NCBI GenBank assembly: GCA_963746185.1
Contig: CAVVAE010000002.1
Location: forward strand, 186,001-250,000
Length of the DNA stretch: 64,000 bases
Direction: 5' to 3'
DNA from: CAVVAE01 sp963746185
GTDB lineage: Bacteria > Actinomycetota > Actinomycetes > Propionibacteriales > Nocardioidaceae
Part shown: one piece after another, positions 24,694 to 34,229 of the stretch
How positions within the stretch are numbered: the first letter of the stretch is position 1
How the letters are laid out: the number at the start of each line of letters is the position of its first letter
Made by a program: the position numbers and the translations under genes
Notes under the pieces: model-generated
Told to the model about the DNA's origin: nothing
Database searches by the model: none
What the model saw: only the letters and a program-made list of their open reading frames with translations

Positions 24694-26559
24694 TCAGCCG
24701 AGTACCTCGTCGACGTAGCACCACCGCCACGCCTCACCTGGTTCGAAGCTGCGCATCACCGGGTGCCCGAGCGTGTCGTAATGCGCGTTGGCGTGCTTCC
24801 CGACCGACGAGTTACAGCAGCCGACATGGCCACACGTCATACACAACCGCAGATGAACCCACGTCAGCCCTTCCTCAAGACACTCCTCGCACCCCATGGG
24901 GGTCTGAGGCGCTGGCGTCTCGGACAGCTCGCGCAGGTGGTCACAACCTTTGTGCTCCGCTGGAGCCGTCAACTCGCCCTCCCGCTCCTCGCCACGAAAC
25001 AACTCTCGTCGCAGATCGAGAACGGTCTCCTCGATGTCGATCGACCGGATGACCTGCCGCATCACGTCATCCGGCACGAGGCCCTCGTTGCGGAGCCGGA
25101 TCAGCTCGGCTCGCTCGGCCTCGATCATCGCGATCCGCAACCGGGCATAGGCCTGGCTGGGTGTCTCGTCGGCGCCGCCCAGTCGCTCCCACATCGCTTC
25201 GACGCGCTCGTTGCTCCGGCGTCGTAGCCGTTCGACGACGTCCTCGACGTCTTCATCGGTGCGGATGTCCTCCAACCGGTTCAGGCCGGCCGCCGAAGCA
25301 CGTTGAGCCACACTCGCCGCCTGCAACGCATCCTCGGCAGGGTCCGGACGGTCGAGCCCGAGGTGTCTGAGGACCCACGGCAGAGTTGCCCCCTGAAGCA
25401 ACAGCGTCGCGCCCACGACGACGAGCGCAATGAGAATCAACACGTCGCGCTCTGGGGTGTCGCTGGGCAAGATAAAGGCTGCCGCCAGGGTGACGACGCC
25501 GCGCATGCCAGCCCATGAAATGGCTGCCGGAACCGTCCACGGCGGGGCGGGATCGTTCTCGCGGATCGACGGGATCAGCCGAGGGACGTATGTCGCCGGG
25601 AAAACCCATAGCGGCCGGACCACCATCGTCGTCAGCGTGATGATGACGCAGGCTTCCACAATCTCGCCGGTGCTGAGACTGCTACTCGCAGCGGCGTCCA
25701 GGATCGAGCGCACCTGCAACCCGATCAGCAGGAACACGGTGTTCTCGAGCAGGAACTCAAACGTCGCCCAGTTGGTGCGCTCGAAGATCCGCGACGAAGC
25801 CGACTGCATCAGGTGTGACTTGTGACCGAGGAGCAGGCCCGTCACCACCACGGCGAGCACGCCGGACACGTGCAGCTCCTCTGCCGCGAGGTAGGCGATG
25901 AACGGCGTCACGATCGACACTGCGGTGTCGGTGATTTCGTCCTCGATGTGGCGGCGTACTTTCCCTGTCACGACCGCCACCGCGATACCGACGGCGAGCC
26001 CTCCCAAGGCGGTCAGCGCGAAGTCGACTCCGACCTCCCAGATCGCCACCGTGCCGGCCATGGCGCCGATCGCTGTTCGCAGTGCCACCAACGCCGTCGC
26101 GTCGTTGACGAGGCTCTCACCTTGCAGGATCGTCACCATCCGACGTGGCATCCCGACGCGGCGGGCGATCGCTGAGGCTGCGACCGCGTCCGGAGGCGAG
26201 ACGACAGCGCCGAGCGCGAACGCGGCGGCCGGCGGGACCGGCAGCAACCACCAGGTCACCAGCCCGACCGACAACGTCGTCACGATGACCAGACCGACGG
26301 ACAGCAGCGCGATTGGACGCCGGTTGGCACGGAAGTCGACGAGTGAGGTGTTGAGCGCCGCTGCGTACAACAGCGGGGGTAGGAAGCCGATCAGCACGAT
26401 TTCCGGACTCAGCTCGACATCCGGGACGGCCGGGATGAACGACGCCGCGAGCCCTACCAGCGTCAGCAGCAGCGGTGACGGGATGGGCAGCCGCCGCGAA
26501 AGCCCCGTGACCAAGGTAACTGTCGCCACCAGCGCGACGATCCAGAGCGCGACATGCAC
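24694..26559 (-). CDS. Na+/H+ antiporter (CPA1 type) with C-terminal UBP zinc finger
   Basis: 621 aa. Residues 1-410 form about 12 transmembrane helices of the cation/proton antiporter family (GAVVSPPDAVAASAIARR and GESLVNDATALVAL contain the expected Pro-Asp and Asn-Asp ion-site motifs). A helical cytoplasmic region follows to about 535. The last 85 aa are a UBP-type zinc finger: CDHL, CEECLEEG, LCMTCGHVGCCNSS, GKHANAHY and HPVMRSFEPGEAWRWCY. Likely role is sodium extrusion and pH balance at the membrane. The zinc finger on an antiporter is unusual; in eukaryotes it binds ubiquitin C-termini, in bacteria its role is unknown. Confidence 0.92.
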   Translation of the reverse strand: MHVALWIVALVATVTLVTGLSRRLPIPSPLLLTLVGLAASFIPAVPDVELSPEIVLIGFLPPLLYAAALNTSLVDFRANRRPIALLSVGLVIVTTLSVGLVTWWLLPVPPAAAFALGAVVSPPDAVAASAIARRVGMPRRMVTILQGESLVNDATALVALRTAIGAMAGTVAIWEVGVDFALTALGGLAVGIAVAVVTGKVRRHIEDEITDTAVSIVTPFIAYLAAEELHVSGVLAVVVTGLLLGHKSHLMQSASSRIFERTNWATFEFLLENTVFLLIGLQVRSILDAAASSSLSTGEIVEACVIITLTTMVVRPLWVFPATYVPRLIPSIRENDPAPPWTVPAAISWAGMRGVVTLAAAFILPSDTPERDVLILIALVVVGATLLLQGATLPWVLRHLGLDRPDPAEDALQAASVAQRASAAGLNRLEDIRTDEDVEDVVERLRRRSNERVEAMWERLGGADETPSQAYARLRIAMIEAERAELIRLRNEGLVPDDVMRQVIRSIDIEETVLDLRRELFRGEEREGELTAPAEHKGCDHLRELSETPAPQTPMGCEECLEEGLTWVHLRLCMTCGHVGCCNSSVGKHANAHYDTLGHPVMRSFEPGEAWRWCYVDEVLG

Positions 26560-26640
26560 GGCCTCAGTGTTTCAGAGGCTCCAAGCCGCGACTTCGCTGT
26601 CTCACTGTGTCGGCGGACCGCGCCTTTGTCAGAACGCCCG

Positions 26641-26670
26641 AGCCCCGAACTCGTCAGCGAGTTCGGGGCT
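26641..26670. terminator. Terminator hairpin after the M6 protease gene
   Basis: Perfect 13-bp stem (AGCCCCGAACTCG at 26641-26653, complement at 26658-26670) with a TCAG tetraloop, 20 bases past the protease stop on the minus strand and upstream of the antiporter start. No T-tract. Confidence 0.8.
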
Positions 26671-26690
26671 CAGGTCGGCGACGACCGTGA

Positions 26691-28961
26691 CTAGCGACGG
26701 AATGTCACGTGGACCTGCATCTCATCGCCCTTCTTGGACGTGCCCGTGACACGGATCTTGACGCCCGTGCCATCGACGATCGTCGACGACCACGGGTTCT
26801 CGCTCGACCAGTACCGGTTCGGGTCACGATCGTCGAACACCGGAATCGGCTTGCTCGACGGCACCTTCAGGGCGGTGCCGTTGCGATGGAAGGTCACGGC
26901 GTCGGTCTTCTCCTGACCGAACGTCGCGTCGAACGGCTGACGACGGTTGCCGAGCAGCACGCCATCGGCGAACTTGATCGCCTTCGGCCGTGCGTCGACA
27001 GGGAGCACCAAACCGTGTCCAGGATGCTCCGACGTGTTGTTGTCGCCGTACGAGTCGTCAACCAACCAGACGAGCAGACCGTTCTGGTAGGGGAACCGCT
27101 CCACCCAGTCGGGCTTGGAGTTCGTCCAACCAAAGTTGTACGGGCCGGTCTGGAGTGTCTTGTCATAGCCGGAGTAGACGCGGTTCTCGGCGAGGTAGTA
27201 CTTCTGCGTCACCTTGGTGACTGAACCGTCCATCCGAGTGAAGCCCTTCGCGGTCCAACCGTTGTCGCCGGACTCCACATCGTCGGTCCACACCGCCGCA
27301 CCGTTGACCGTGAGCGCGATGTCGTCGAGGAACGGACCGTCAAGGTGTAGGCCGCCATCTGTGGCGTACCGGAAGCGGAACAACACCTTCTCGCCCGCGT
27401 AAGGCGTCAGGTCATAGGAGATGTCCGTCCAGTCCGACGTTGCGCTGATCGGATCAGCGGCATCGGCCCAGGTGGCTCCGCCGTCGGTCGAGACCTCACC
27501 GTAGAGGTAGTCGAACCCTTCCTCGATCTCGTAGGACGCCTTCGCGGACAACGTTGCCGTGGTGGCGTTCGTCAGGTCGACCTCACGGGTGAGTGTCGTG
27601 TTGAGGTTGTCGGCACTGCCACCCCACCACTCGTTCGACCCGGAGTACGGCGTGTTGTACTCCGTCGTCGTGGTCTTGTCCGGAAGGTGCACTAAGACCG
27701 CCTGAGACTTCTTGCCGGCCCGGTCAGCAGGTCCGAGCTTGGCGTGCGCGTCACGACCGTATGTGACCTCGGAATAGTCGAGCCAACCGAGCTGCAGCTT
27801 CTCCCAAGGCCCCATGTAGCCAGGCGTCGTACCGATGGAGTCTTCGCCGTGGTTGAGCCACGATCCAGCGCTCATCAGGGTCCAGAAGCCGGTGCCGTTG
27901 TCGCCGCCGGCCGTGTCGTAAAGGTCGGGCAGACCCAGGTCGTGTCCGAACTCGTGTGTGAACACACCGAGCCCGCCGTTCTCCGGCTCGGTCGTGTAGT
28001 CGCCGATCCAGATACCGGAGTCGCCGATCGGCACACCACCCTTGAGGTTCCCGGTGGGCCCAGTTCGGCCCCCGTCAGTTTGGAACGCATACCAACGGTG
28101 TGACCAGATCGCGTTGACGCCTTGCGCGCCACCGCCGGCCTCTTCACCCTCACCGGCGTGGATGGCCTGGAAGTGGTCGATGTAACCGTCGGACTCGTTG
28201 AAGTCGCCGTCGTCGTCGTAGTCGTAGCGGTCCCACTTGTCGAAGGCGGCGAGCTCAGCCTTGATCTCGTCGACTGACTTGCCGGCCGCGACCTGGGCGT
28301 CGTACCACGCCTGTGCCGTGTCCTTGATGAAGTTCCAGTAGCCATCGGCGTTGTTGCGCGCGCCGTAGCGAGCCTCGTTGAACGGCACCTTGACCCAGTC
28401 GCTGACCTCACCCTCGGCGAGGAAGCGGCCGTTGGACTGGTCGAGGTAGAAGTTCTTGAACGACTCGCCGTCGCCGAACATCAGGTCTTCGTAGTGGGCC
28501 TTGTTGAAGTTCGGCTCCCAGTACGTCGAGTTGTCGTCGGTGGCGTTGCCGTCCCAGTTACGGTCTGGCTCGGCGATCTGGCCGTGGACCGGACCCGGGC
28601 TCGCGTCGAACCGCGGATCAACCTGGGTGCCGAAGTCGACGAGGATGGTGAAGATCGACTCCTGGCGCTCGACGCCGTACTCGACGTACTCCTTGCCGAG
28701 CTTGATCACCGGGCTGCCCTTGTGCTGGACCACGTCGGCCTTGCCCTTGACGAGGGCGTTGACCGCCTTCTCTCGGAGGGCGTCACGCTTGTCGGCAAAC
28801 GGGTTGGGGAAGTTGTCCTGCTGGTGCTTGCCCTGGGACTGGCCTGGCTCGTCGTCAGGGGCAGCCGGTGCGGGGGAAGCTCCTACGGGTGGGTTCATCA
28901 TCGGCACGGCGAGCGCTGCCGCCGCCAAACCGATCAAGACGCTGGTGCTGCGTCGTCTCAC
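26691..28961 (-). CDS. Secreted immune inhibitor A-type metalloprotease (M6 family)
   Basis: 756 aa from a GTG start with a strong AGGAGG ribosome-binding site. A signal peptide ends near residue 29. Residues about 40-200 form the N-terminal region of InhA-type proteases, including FTILVDFGTQ. The zinc motif is HEFGHDLGLPD, and the protein continues with MSAGSW and the C-terminal immunoglobulin-like and VEG-like regions. InhA proteases digest extracellular proteins; the Bacillus homologues are virulence factors, but here a scavenging role is as likely. No cell-wall anchor is seen. Confidence 0.92.
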   Translation of the reverse strand: MRRRSTSVLIGLAAAALAVPMMNPPVGASPAPAAPDDEPGQSQGKHQQDNFPNPFADKRDALREKAVNALVKGKADVVQHKGSPVIKLGKEYVEYGVERQESIFTILVDFGTQVDPRFDASPGPVHGQIAEPDRNWDGNATDDNSTYWEPNFNKAHYEDLMFGDGESFKNFYLDQSNGRFLAEGEVSDWVKVPFNEARYGARNNADGYWNFIKDTAQAWYDAQVAAGKSVDEIKAELAAFDKWDRYDYDDDGDFNESDGYIDHFQAIHAGEGEEAGGGAQGVNAIWSHRWYAFQTDGGRTGPTGNLKGGVPIGDSGIWIGDYTTEPENGGLGVFTHEFGHDLGLPDLYDTAGGDNGTGFWTLMSAGSWLNHGEDSIGTTPGYMGPWEKLQLGWLDYSEVTYGRDAHAKLGPADRAGKKSQAVLVHLPDKTTTTEYNTPYSGSNEWWGGSADNLNTTLTREVDLTNATTATLSAKASYEIEEGFDYLYGEVSTDGGATWADAADPISATSDWTDISYDLTPYAGEKVLFRFRYATDGGLHLDGPFLDDIALTVNGAAVWTDDVESGDNGWTAKGFTRMDGSVTKVTQKYYLAENRVYSGYDKTLQTGPYNFGWTNSKPDWVERFPYQNGLLVWLVDDSYGDNNTSEHPGHGLVLPVDARPKAIKFADGVLLGNRRQPFDATFGQEKTDAVTFHRNGTALKVPSSKPIPVFDDRDPNRYWSSENPWSSTIVDGTGVKIRVTGTSKKGDEMQVHVTFRR

Positions 28962-29176
28962 GGATCCTCCTGGGAGTGAAAACGGGTGCGATCCGTCGCG
29001 GTCGACCAGGTGAGGAGGGCCGCGAGAACGGAGTCACTTGGCGGGTGCGCCAAACAGGGACCATCTCACGGCATATGTGCAGTGTCGAGGGCTACGGGCT
29101 AGTTATTTCGTGTCCGTACGTGATCCGGGCCTAGCCCAGAGTGACTACGCCAGTGCACCGGTTGTTAGCCCAGCTG
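28962..29176. other. Intergenic region upstream of the M6 protease gene
   Basis: About 215 bases, slightly less GC-rich than its surroundings, separating the M6 gene start from the end of the next minus-strand gene. It should contain the protease promoter. No gene or convincing operator seen. Confidence 0.35.
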
Positions 29177-29590
29177 TCAGAACTGGCTGCGCCGACGGCG
29201 TACTTGCGAACGGAGTGTCTTCGCCGTCTCGATCACCTTTTGCCGTTTGGACGCTTCGGCCTGCCTGGCGCGAAACTGGTCAGGTGTCATCTTCTTCGAC
29301 AGGTTCGCGTCGGCGATCAGCTCCTCGAGCGGCTTCGACGACGGCGGGTAGGACACAACCGGCTTGCCGCCGCTGAACACCACCCAATGGATCGTCCCTT
29401 GGTCCATCACCATCAAGATGGCGCCGCCGTTGACTGTGTCGGCGTGCTTGAGCGCCGTACGACGACTGGTCTGCGCGGCGAACGTCTTCTGCGCAGCCGC
29501 TGTCACAGGCACGGCCGCGTGCTTCCAGACGAGCCTCGCCTGGGGACCGTACTTCACGAGTTTGGTGCCGACCGGCTTGATCCAGCCCAT
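29177..29590 (-). CDS. Hypothetical protein
   Basis: 137 aa from the ATG at 29590 with a GGAGAA ribosome-binding site; the longer frame upstream lacks support. Not recognised. It is basic at both ends, with a central beta-rich segment (GAILMVMDQGTIHWVVFSGG) and a basic C-terminal helix (ASKRQKVIETAKTLRSQ). There is no signal peptide or membrane helix. It lies 67 bases downstream of the PfpI gene on the same strand, so the two may be co-transcribed. Confidence 0.7.
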   Translation of the reverse strand: MGWIKPVGTKLVKYGPQARLVWKHAAVPVTAAAQKTFAAQTSRRTALKHADTVNGGAILMVMDQGTIHWVVFSGGKPVVSYPPSSKPLEELIADANLSKKMTPDQFRARQAEASKRQKVIETAKTLRSQVRRRRSQF

Positions 29591-29657
29591 GGCGCTGATT
29601 CTCCATCGGGCCAGGGCCGGCCCATCAGCCGCCCCCGACCGAGCCGTGGCGCCGAGG

Positions 29658-30197
29658 TCAGGCGAAGACCCTGACCAGTGTCGAGCAGAAGGCCCAGAGG
29701 TCGTCGGGTTTGCGACTCGTGACCAGGCCAGCGTCGTGGACCACGTCTTCATCAACCCAGGTGGCGCCGGCATTGGTGAGATCGGTGCGCAGGCTCGGCC
29801 ACGACGTCATGGTCCGACCCTTGACGACGTCGGCCTCGATCAAGGTCCAAGGAGCGTGACAGATCGCCGCCACCGGCATCTCCGCTTCGAAGAACCCGCG
29901 GATGAAGGCGATCGCGGCGTCGTCGAGCCGCAGGGCGTCGGGGTTGGCAACACCGCCGGGCAGTACGAGGCCGTCGTAGTCGGTGGCCTTCGCTTGGTCG
30001 AACGTGGTGTCGACGGTGAACGTGTCGCCCCTGTCGAGATGTTTGAAGGCCTGTACGTGGCCACTCTCGATGGACACCAGCCTCGGGGTTCCACCGGCTT
30101 CCTCGACCGCCTTCCACGGCTCGGTCAGCTCGACTTGTTCGACCCCTTCGTTGGCTACTGCAAACGCAATCGTCTTACCGTCAAGTTGGCCGCTCAT
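29658..30197 (-). CDS. DJ-1/PfpI-family protein (class I glutamine-amidotransferase-like)
   Basis: 179 aa from the ATG at 30197, behind GAGGGAACG. Single DJ-1/PfpI domain with the nucleophile elbow VAAICHAPW (Cys followed by His) and the upstream Glu in DTTF/DALRLDD regions typical of stress-response members such as YraA/YhbO. Such proteins act on glycated proteins or nucleotides, or as chaperone-like proteases; which applies here is not known. No signal peptide. Confidence 0.92.
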   Translation of the reverse strand: MSGQLDGKTIAFAVANEGVEQVELTEPWKAVEEAGGTPRLVSIESGHVQAFKHLDRGDTFTVDTTFDQAKATDYDGLVLPGGVANPDALRLDDAAIAFIRGFFEAEMPVAAICHAPWTLIEADVVKGRTMTSWPSLRTDLTNAGATWVDEDVVHDAGLVTSRKPDDLWAFCSTLVRVFA

Positions 30198-30272
30198 CGT
30201 TCCCTCATCTCCTGCCTCGTGGTAGAGATCTATCTCTGAACTTGTCCCCACAGCGCGCCGGACTCAAACGTC

Positions 30273-30719
30273 CTAATGGTGATGGGCATGAACCACCGCG
30301 TGGCCACGCCCGCGGCCGATCATCGAGCGGTTGACGGGCACAGTCACGACGAAGGCGACCACCAGCGAACCGGCGAGGGTGACCCAGAACAGCCCGTTCG
30401 CCAAGCCTGCGCCCATCGCGCCCGGGACGAGAAGGATCACCGCGTTGTCGACGACCTCCATGACGAGGATCGATACGGTATCGGCAGCCAGCGCCACTCG
30501 TATCGCGGTCTTGAGCCCGACGCCTGACCGGAGCACAGGTCCGATCGTCAGCAGGTAGCCGAAGAAGAATGCCAGCGCCACAGAAAGGGCGACGGTCGCG
30601 GTGTCACTCCAGTCGAGCCCCGTGCCGATGACCATGCCGAGGACTTCTCCGATCGCACAGCCAGTCAGGCAGTGCAACGTCGCGGAGACGGCCATCCTGG
30701 TCAGCTCGCGGTCGCCCAT
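30273..30719 (-). CDS. DUF4396 membrane protein, last gene of the copper operon
   Basis: 148 aa from the ATG at 30719. Four transmembrane helices; the DUF4396 N-terminal motif ATLHCLTGCAIGEVLGM and the VEVVDNA-like segment (VMEVVDNAVILL) are present. The C-terminus is His-rich (GHAVVHAHHH), a plausible metal-binding tail. Its start overlaps the copA stop by one base (TGATG), so translation is coupled. Function is unknown; context points to copper handling. Confidence 0.85.
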   Translation of the reverse strand: MGDRELTRMAVSATLHCLTGCAIGEVLGMVIGTGLDWSDTATVALSVALAFFFGYLLTIGPVLRSGVGLKTAIRVALAADTVSILVMEVVDNAVILLVPGAMGAGLANGLFWVTLAGSLVVAFVVTVPVNRSMIGRGRGHAVVHAHHH

Positions 30720-33700
30720 CAGGACGCCTGTACGGTGAAGGGAACCGTGATCACGTGTCCGTCGCTGAGCTTGAACTGAGCCCACAGCTGATACACGCCG
30801 CTGGTCTCAAACCGCACGTGCAGACCCAGCTCCGGCCCGAATCGCTGCCCAGGCAAGGCAAAGACCGGGTCACCCGACTCGTCTTCCATCTCCGCGTGCA
30901 CATGCGAGAAGTGAGTGCCGTCAGAACGCATCACGACGACGTGTCCCGCAGCTGCCAGGTAGGGCTGGAGATCATCGATCGGCTCTCCGGTGGCCTCGTC
31001 AGTGAACGTGAGCTCGAAGTCCGTGGTCTGCTCCACGCGTGCTTCCCCGTCCAGCCTCACCGCGACACCGTCGACGACCTGGGTGCGGGACCCCGGCGTG
31101 AGTGTCACGGGTGACGGGGTGGCGGGGTCTCCGACCGCGACGTCCTCGGCGGCGAGGATGTCGGCCATCTCGCCTTGACGTCGAAACTCGGTGTGGATCG
31201 TGTAGCTGCCCGACGTCGGGAACACCACGTCGACAGCGAGCTCGCCAGCAGTATCGGTCGGCTCGGCATGGAGGTGAGCGAATGTGCCGAGGTCGTCCCT
31301 CGTGACGATGAAATGCATCCATGCGTCATGCGTGCGCGTCAGGTCGGTGATGGGCTCACCAGTCTCGGAGTCGCTCACTGACACCTCGATGCGGGTGTGC
31401 ACCCCAGGCTGCACGTCGGCGGGGATGTCAAGAGTCACGTCGACGCCGGCTTGTGCCGCGTCCACGGGGGTGACCTCAGTCGTCATCATGACGCTCATGG
31501 CAGGACGCATCGGCATCCCGGTGCGCTCAGACCAGGCCAGGATGCCGTTCATCCCATGCTGGGCGCTGTCGCTGCGACTAAGCGCAGTCAACCCGCCGCC
31601 GAGGGCCACGGCGAGCACCGCGATCGAGGTGAGGTAGGAGTACTGCTTGACCCGGGCGGTGTAGGGCGGATGCAGGATCTCGTCGGCACTGGAGGGACGA
31701 CGGAAGCCGCGAAGTCGCAGCGCGTTCGTCACGACGCTGACCGAGCTCATCGCCATGGCAGCTGCGGCGAGCACCGGGTCGAGGAGCAGCCCGTTGACGG
31801 GGTAGAACACGCCAGCTGCGACCGGCAGCAGAAGAATGTTGTAGGCGAAGGCCCAGAAGAGCCCGGCCTTGATCGTCTGGACCGTCGCCCGGGACAGCGC
31901 GATCGCCGACACGACCCCGCGCAGGTCTCCGCCGACGAGGGTGATGTCGGAGGCCGCGATCGCCACGTCGGTGCCGGTCCCGATGGCGCACCCGAGGTCA
32001 GCCTGCGCGAGCGCCGGAGCGTCGTTGATCCCGTCGCCGACCATGGCGACAACGTGCCCTTCGGCCTGCAGCGCGGCCACCCGCTCTGCCTTCTGCGACG
32101 GCAAGACCTCCGCGATCACATGCTCGACACCGACCTCGCGGGCGATTGCACGAGCGGTCGTCTCGTTGTCACCGGTGAGCATCCAGACCTCGAGGCCCAG
32201 TGCTTCAAGCTCGGCGACGGCTTCGGCGGACTCTGCTTTCACCGGGTCCGCGACCACGAGCAGGGCACCAGGCGTGCCGTCGACGGCGACGTACAGCGGC
32301 GTCGCGCCCTGGTTGGCCGCCTCGGTGGCATCCGCGTCGAAACTAGCCACATCGACCCCGCGCGCGGTCAGGAACCCACGGTTGCCTGCAAGCACCACCT
32401 GGCCCCCGACCGTGGCTTCGATGCCGTTGCCGGGAACCGTGACGAACGACTCAGCAGTCGGTACGTCGAGGTTGCGCTCACGAGCCGCCGAGACGATAGC
32501 TTCTCCGAGCGGATGCTCGCTGCCGACCTCTGCCGCCGCCACGAGTTTGAGGACGTCGTTCTCCACCCAACCACTGCCCGTGGTCATCCCGGTCAAGCGG
32601 GGACGGCCAAGGGTGATCGTCCCCGTCTTGTCGAGGACGACGGCCGTCAGGCGGCGGGCCTCTTCGAGGGCCTGGCCGCTGGTGATGAGGACGCCCAGCT
32701 CGGCCGCCTTGCCCGTACCGACCATGACGGCAATGGGAGTGGCCAGCCCGAGAGCACACGGGCACGCGCTGATCAGCAACGCGATCGTGGTCCCGACGGC
32801 CAGGGTCAGCCGCTGACCGTCCGGACCGAAGATGGCCCAGGCAGCAAACGTCACCACTGCGAGGCCCAGCACGATCGGGATGAACCACGCGGCCACCTGA
32901 TCGGCAATTCGCTGCATCGGCGCCTTCGAACCCTGAGCGCCCTCGACGAGGCGGACGATCTGAGCCAGCGTCGTGTCGTTGCCGACAGCGCTGGCGCGGA
33001 GCACGATCGAGCCGGTGCGGTTCATCGTGGCCCCAATCACCACGTCGCCGGACGCCTTCTCCTGCGGCAAGCTCTCTCCGGTCAGCATCGACTCGTCGAC
33101 GGACGACGTCCCTTGCGTCACCACGCCGTCGACCGGGACCTTCTCCCCGGGCCGCACGCGGACCAGGTCTCCCACGATGACCGACTCGATATCGACATCG
33201 CTCTCTACACCGTCGCGGATCACGCGCGCTGTCTTGGGTTGCAGCCCCACCAGAGCCTTGATGGCCGAAGCCGTCTCCTTCTTGGCCTTCCCCTCCATCC
33301 ATCGGCCCATCAAGATCAGCGCGATGATCACGATCGAGGTCTCGAAGTACACGTGAAGAGGAAGTCCCCAGGCTTGGGCCTGCGCGGGCCACAGCGTCAC
33401 GAACGCGCTGTAGCCGTACGCGACGCTGGTGCCGAGCGCTACCAGCGTGTTCATGTTGGTAGCGCCATGACGCGCCGCAGCCCAGGCGGCTTGGTAGATC
33501 CCCTTGGCGGCCCAGAACTGCACGAACGTGGCCACGACCAGCAGCACCGGCATCAGCCAGTCCATCGTGTCGATCGAGACCGGCACGTACATCAGGGCCA
33601 TCATGGCCAGTCCCGTTGTCAGGGCTACTTGCCAACGGACCTTCAGCCCGGCCAACTCGTCGTCACGTGCTCGTTCGCGCTCGTCTCGCGGATCGTCGCC

Positions 33701-33988
33701 TCCGGTGGGCGCGCTTGGCTCGAAGTCCTCTGGGTGCCGGGGCGTGCCGACATAGCCGGCCGAGCTGACCGCAGTCGCCAACGCGTCGGGCCCCACTCGC
33801 TCGCGGTCGTAGGTCACCGACGCGACCTCGGTCGCCAGGTTGACCTGCGCCTGGGTGACGCCTTCCACCTTGGCGAGAGCCTTCTCGACCCTGGAGACGC
33901 ACGACGCACAGGTCATGCCGGCAATGTCGAGCTCGACACCAGTGAGGTTCAGCGCTGGCTGGACATCAGTGGCGGTGACGCGCGACAT
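30719..33988 (-). CDS. copA: Copper-exporting P1B-type ATPase CopA with extracytoplasmic C-terminal extension
   Basis: 1089 aa from the ATG at 33988, against about 700-800 for usual CopA. An N-terminal heavy-metal domain (GMTCASC) is followed by transmembrane helices, the phosphatase-domain TGES, the ion motif CPC in SACPCALGLATP, the phosphorylation site DKTGT, HP in SEHPLGEA, and GDGINDAPAL. After the normal last helix there is an extra hydrophobic helix (about 782-803). About 285 more residues then form two similar beta domains, each with a His block (FAHLHAEP and FSHVHAEM) and a repeated FPTSGSY/FETSGVY motif. These resemble YtkA/FixH-type domains. The extra helix places this tail outside the membrane. 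Confidence 0.94.
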   Translation of the reverse strand: MSRVTATDVQPALNLTGVELDIAGMTCASCVSRVEKALAKVEGVTQAQVNLATEVASVTYDRERVGPDALATAVSSAGYVGTPRHPEDFEPSAPTGGDDPRDERERARDDELAGLKVRWQVALTTGLAMMALMYVPVSIDTMDWLMPVLLVVATFVQFWAAKGIYQAAWAAARHGATNMNTLVALGTSVAYGYSAFVTLWPAQAQAWGLPLHVYFETSIVIIALILMGRWMEGKAKKETASAIKALVGLQPKTARVIRDGVESDVDIESVIVGDLVRVRPGEKVPVDGVVTQGTSSVDESMLTGESLPQEKASGDVVIGATMNRTGSIVLRASAVGNDTTLAQIVRLVEGAQGSKAPMQRIADQVAAWFIPIVLGLAVVTFAAWAIFGPDGQRLTLAVGTTIALLISACPCALGLATPIAVMVGTGKAAELGVLITSGQALEEARRLTAVVLDKTGTITLGRPRLTGMTTGSGWVENDVLKLVAAAEVGSEHPLGEAIVSAARERNLDVPTAESFVTVPGNGIEATVGGQVVLAGNRGFLTARGVDVASFDADATEAANQGATPLYVAVDGTPGALLVVADPVKAESAEAVAELEALGLEVWMLTGDNETTARAIAREVGVEHVIAEVLPSQKAERVAALQAEGHVVAMVGDGINDAPALAQADLGCAIGTGTDVAIAASDITLVGGDLRGVVSAIALSRATVQTIKAGLFWAFAYNILLLPVAAGVFYPVNGLLLDPVLAAAAMAMSSVSVVTNALRLRGFRRPSSADEILHPPYTARVKQYSYLTSIAVLAVALGGGLTALSRSDSAQHGMNGILAWSERTGMPMRPAMSVMMTTEVTPVDAAQAGVDVTLDIPADVQPGVHTRIEVSVSDSETGEPITDLTRTHDAWMHFIVTRDDLGTFAHLHAEPTDTAGELAVDVVFPTSGSYTIHTEFRRQGEMADILAAEDVAVGDPATPSPVTLTPGSRTQVVDGVAVRLDGEARVEQTTDFELTFTDEATGEPIDDLQPYLAAAGHVVVMRSDGTHFSHVHAEMEDESGDPVFALPGQRFGPELGLHVRFETSGVYQLWAQFKLSDGHVITVPFTVQAS

Positions 33989-34016
33989 GGCAGGTCCTTC
34001 GTTCGCAGAGATGGGG

Positions 34017-34229
34017 TCAGACCAGCGCGTAGCCGGCTTCGACGACGGCATCGCGCACATCGTCGTCATTGGGCGGACTCGACGCCGTCACCGTGACCGA
34101 TGACTGGCCACCGGGCACGAGGCCGACGTCAACGCTGGTGACACCAGGAACGGCCGACAACTCGGCTGTCACTGCTGCGACACAGTGGCCGCAGGTCATG
34201 CCGTCGACGTGGTACGTCGTGGTGGTCAA
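34017..34229 (-). CDS. copZ: Copper chaperone CopZ (heavy-metal-associated domain)
   Basis: 70 aa, a single HMA domain with the metal-binding motif GMTCGHC (Cys13, Cys16). It delivers Cu(I) to CopA in the cytoplasm. Its start overlaps the csoR stop by 4 bases, and copA begins 28 bases downstream. Confidence 0.94.
   Translation of the reverse strand: MTTTTYHVDGMTCGHCVAAVTAELSAVPGVTSVDVGLVPGGQSSVTVTASSPPNDDDVRDAVVEAGYALV

Noticed and set aside
31397..34096. Long plus-strand open frame opposite copA (899 aa)
   Set aside because: It lies wholly antisense to a well-conserved P-type ATPase; such frames are common in GC-rich DNA and the translation has no recognisable domain or start signal.
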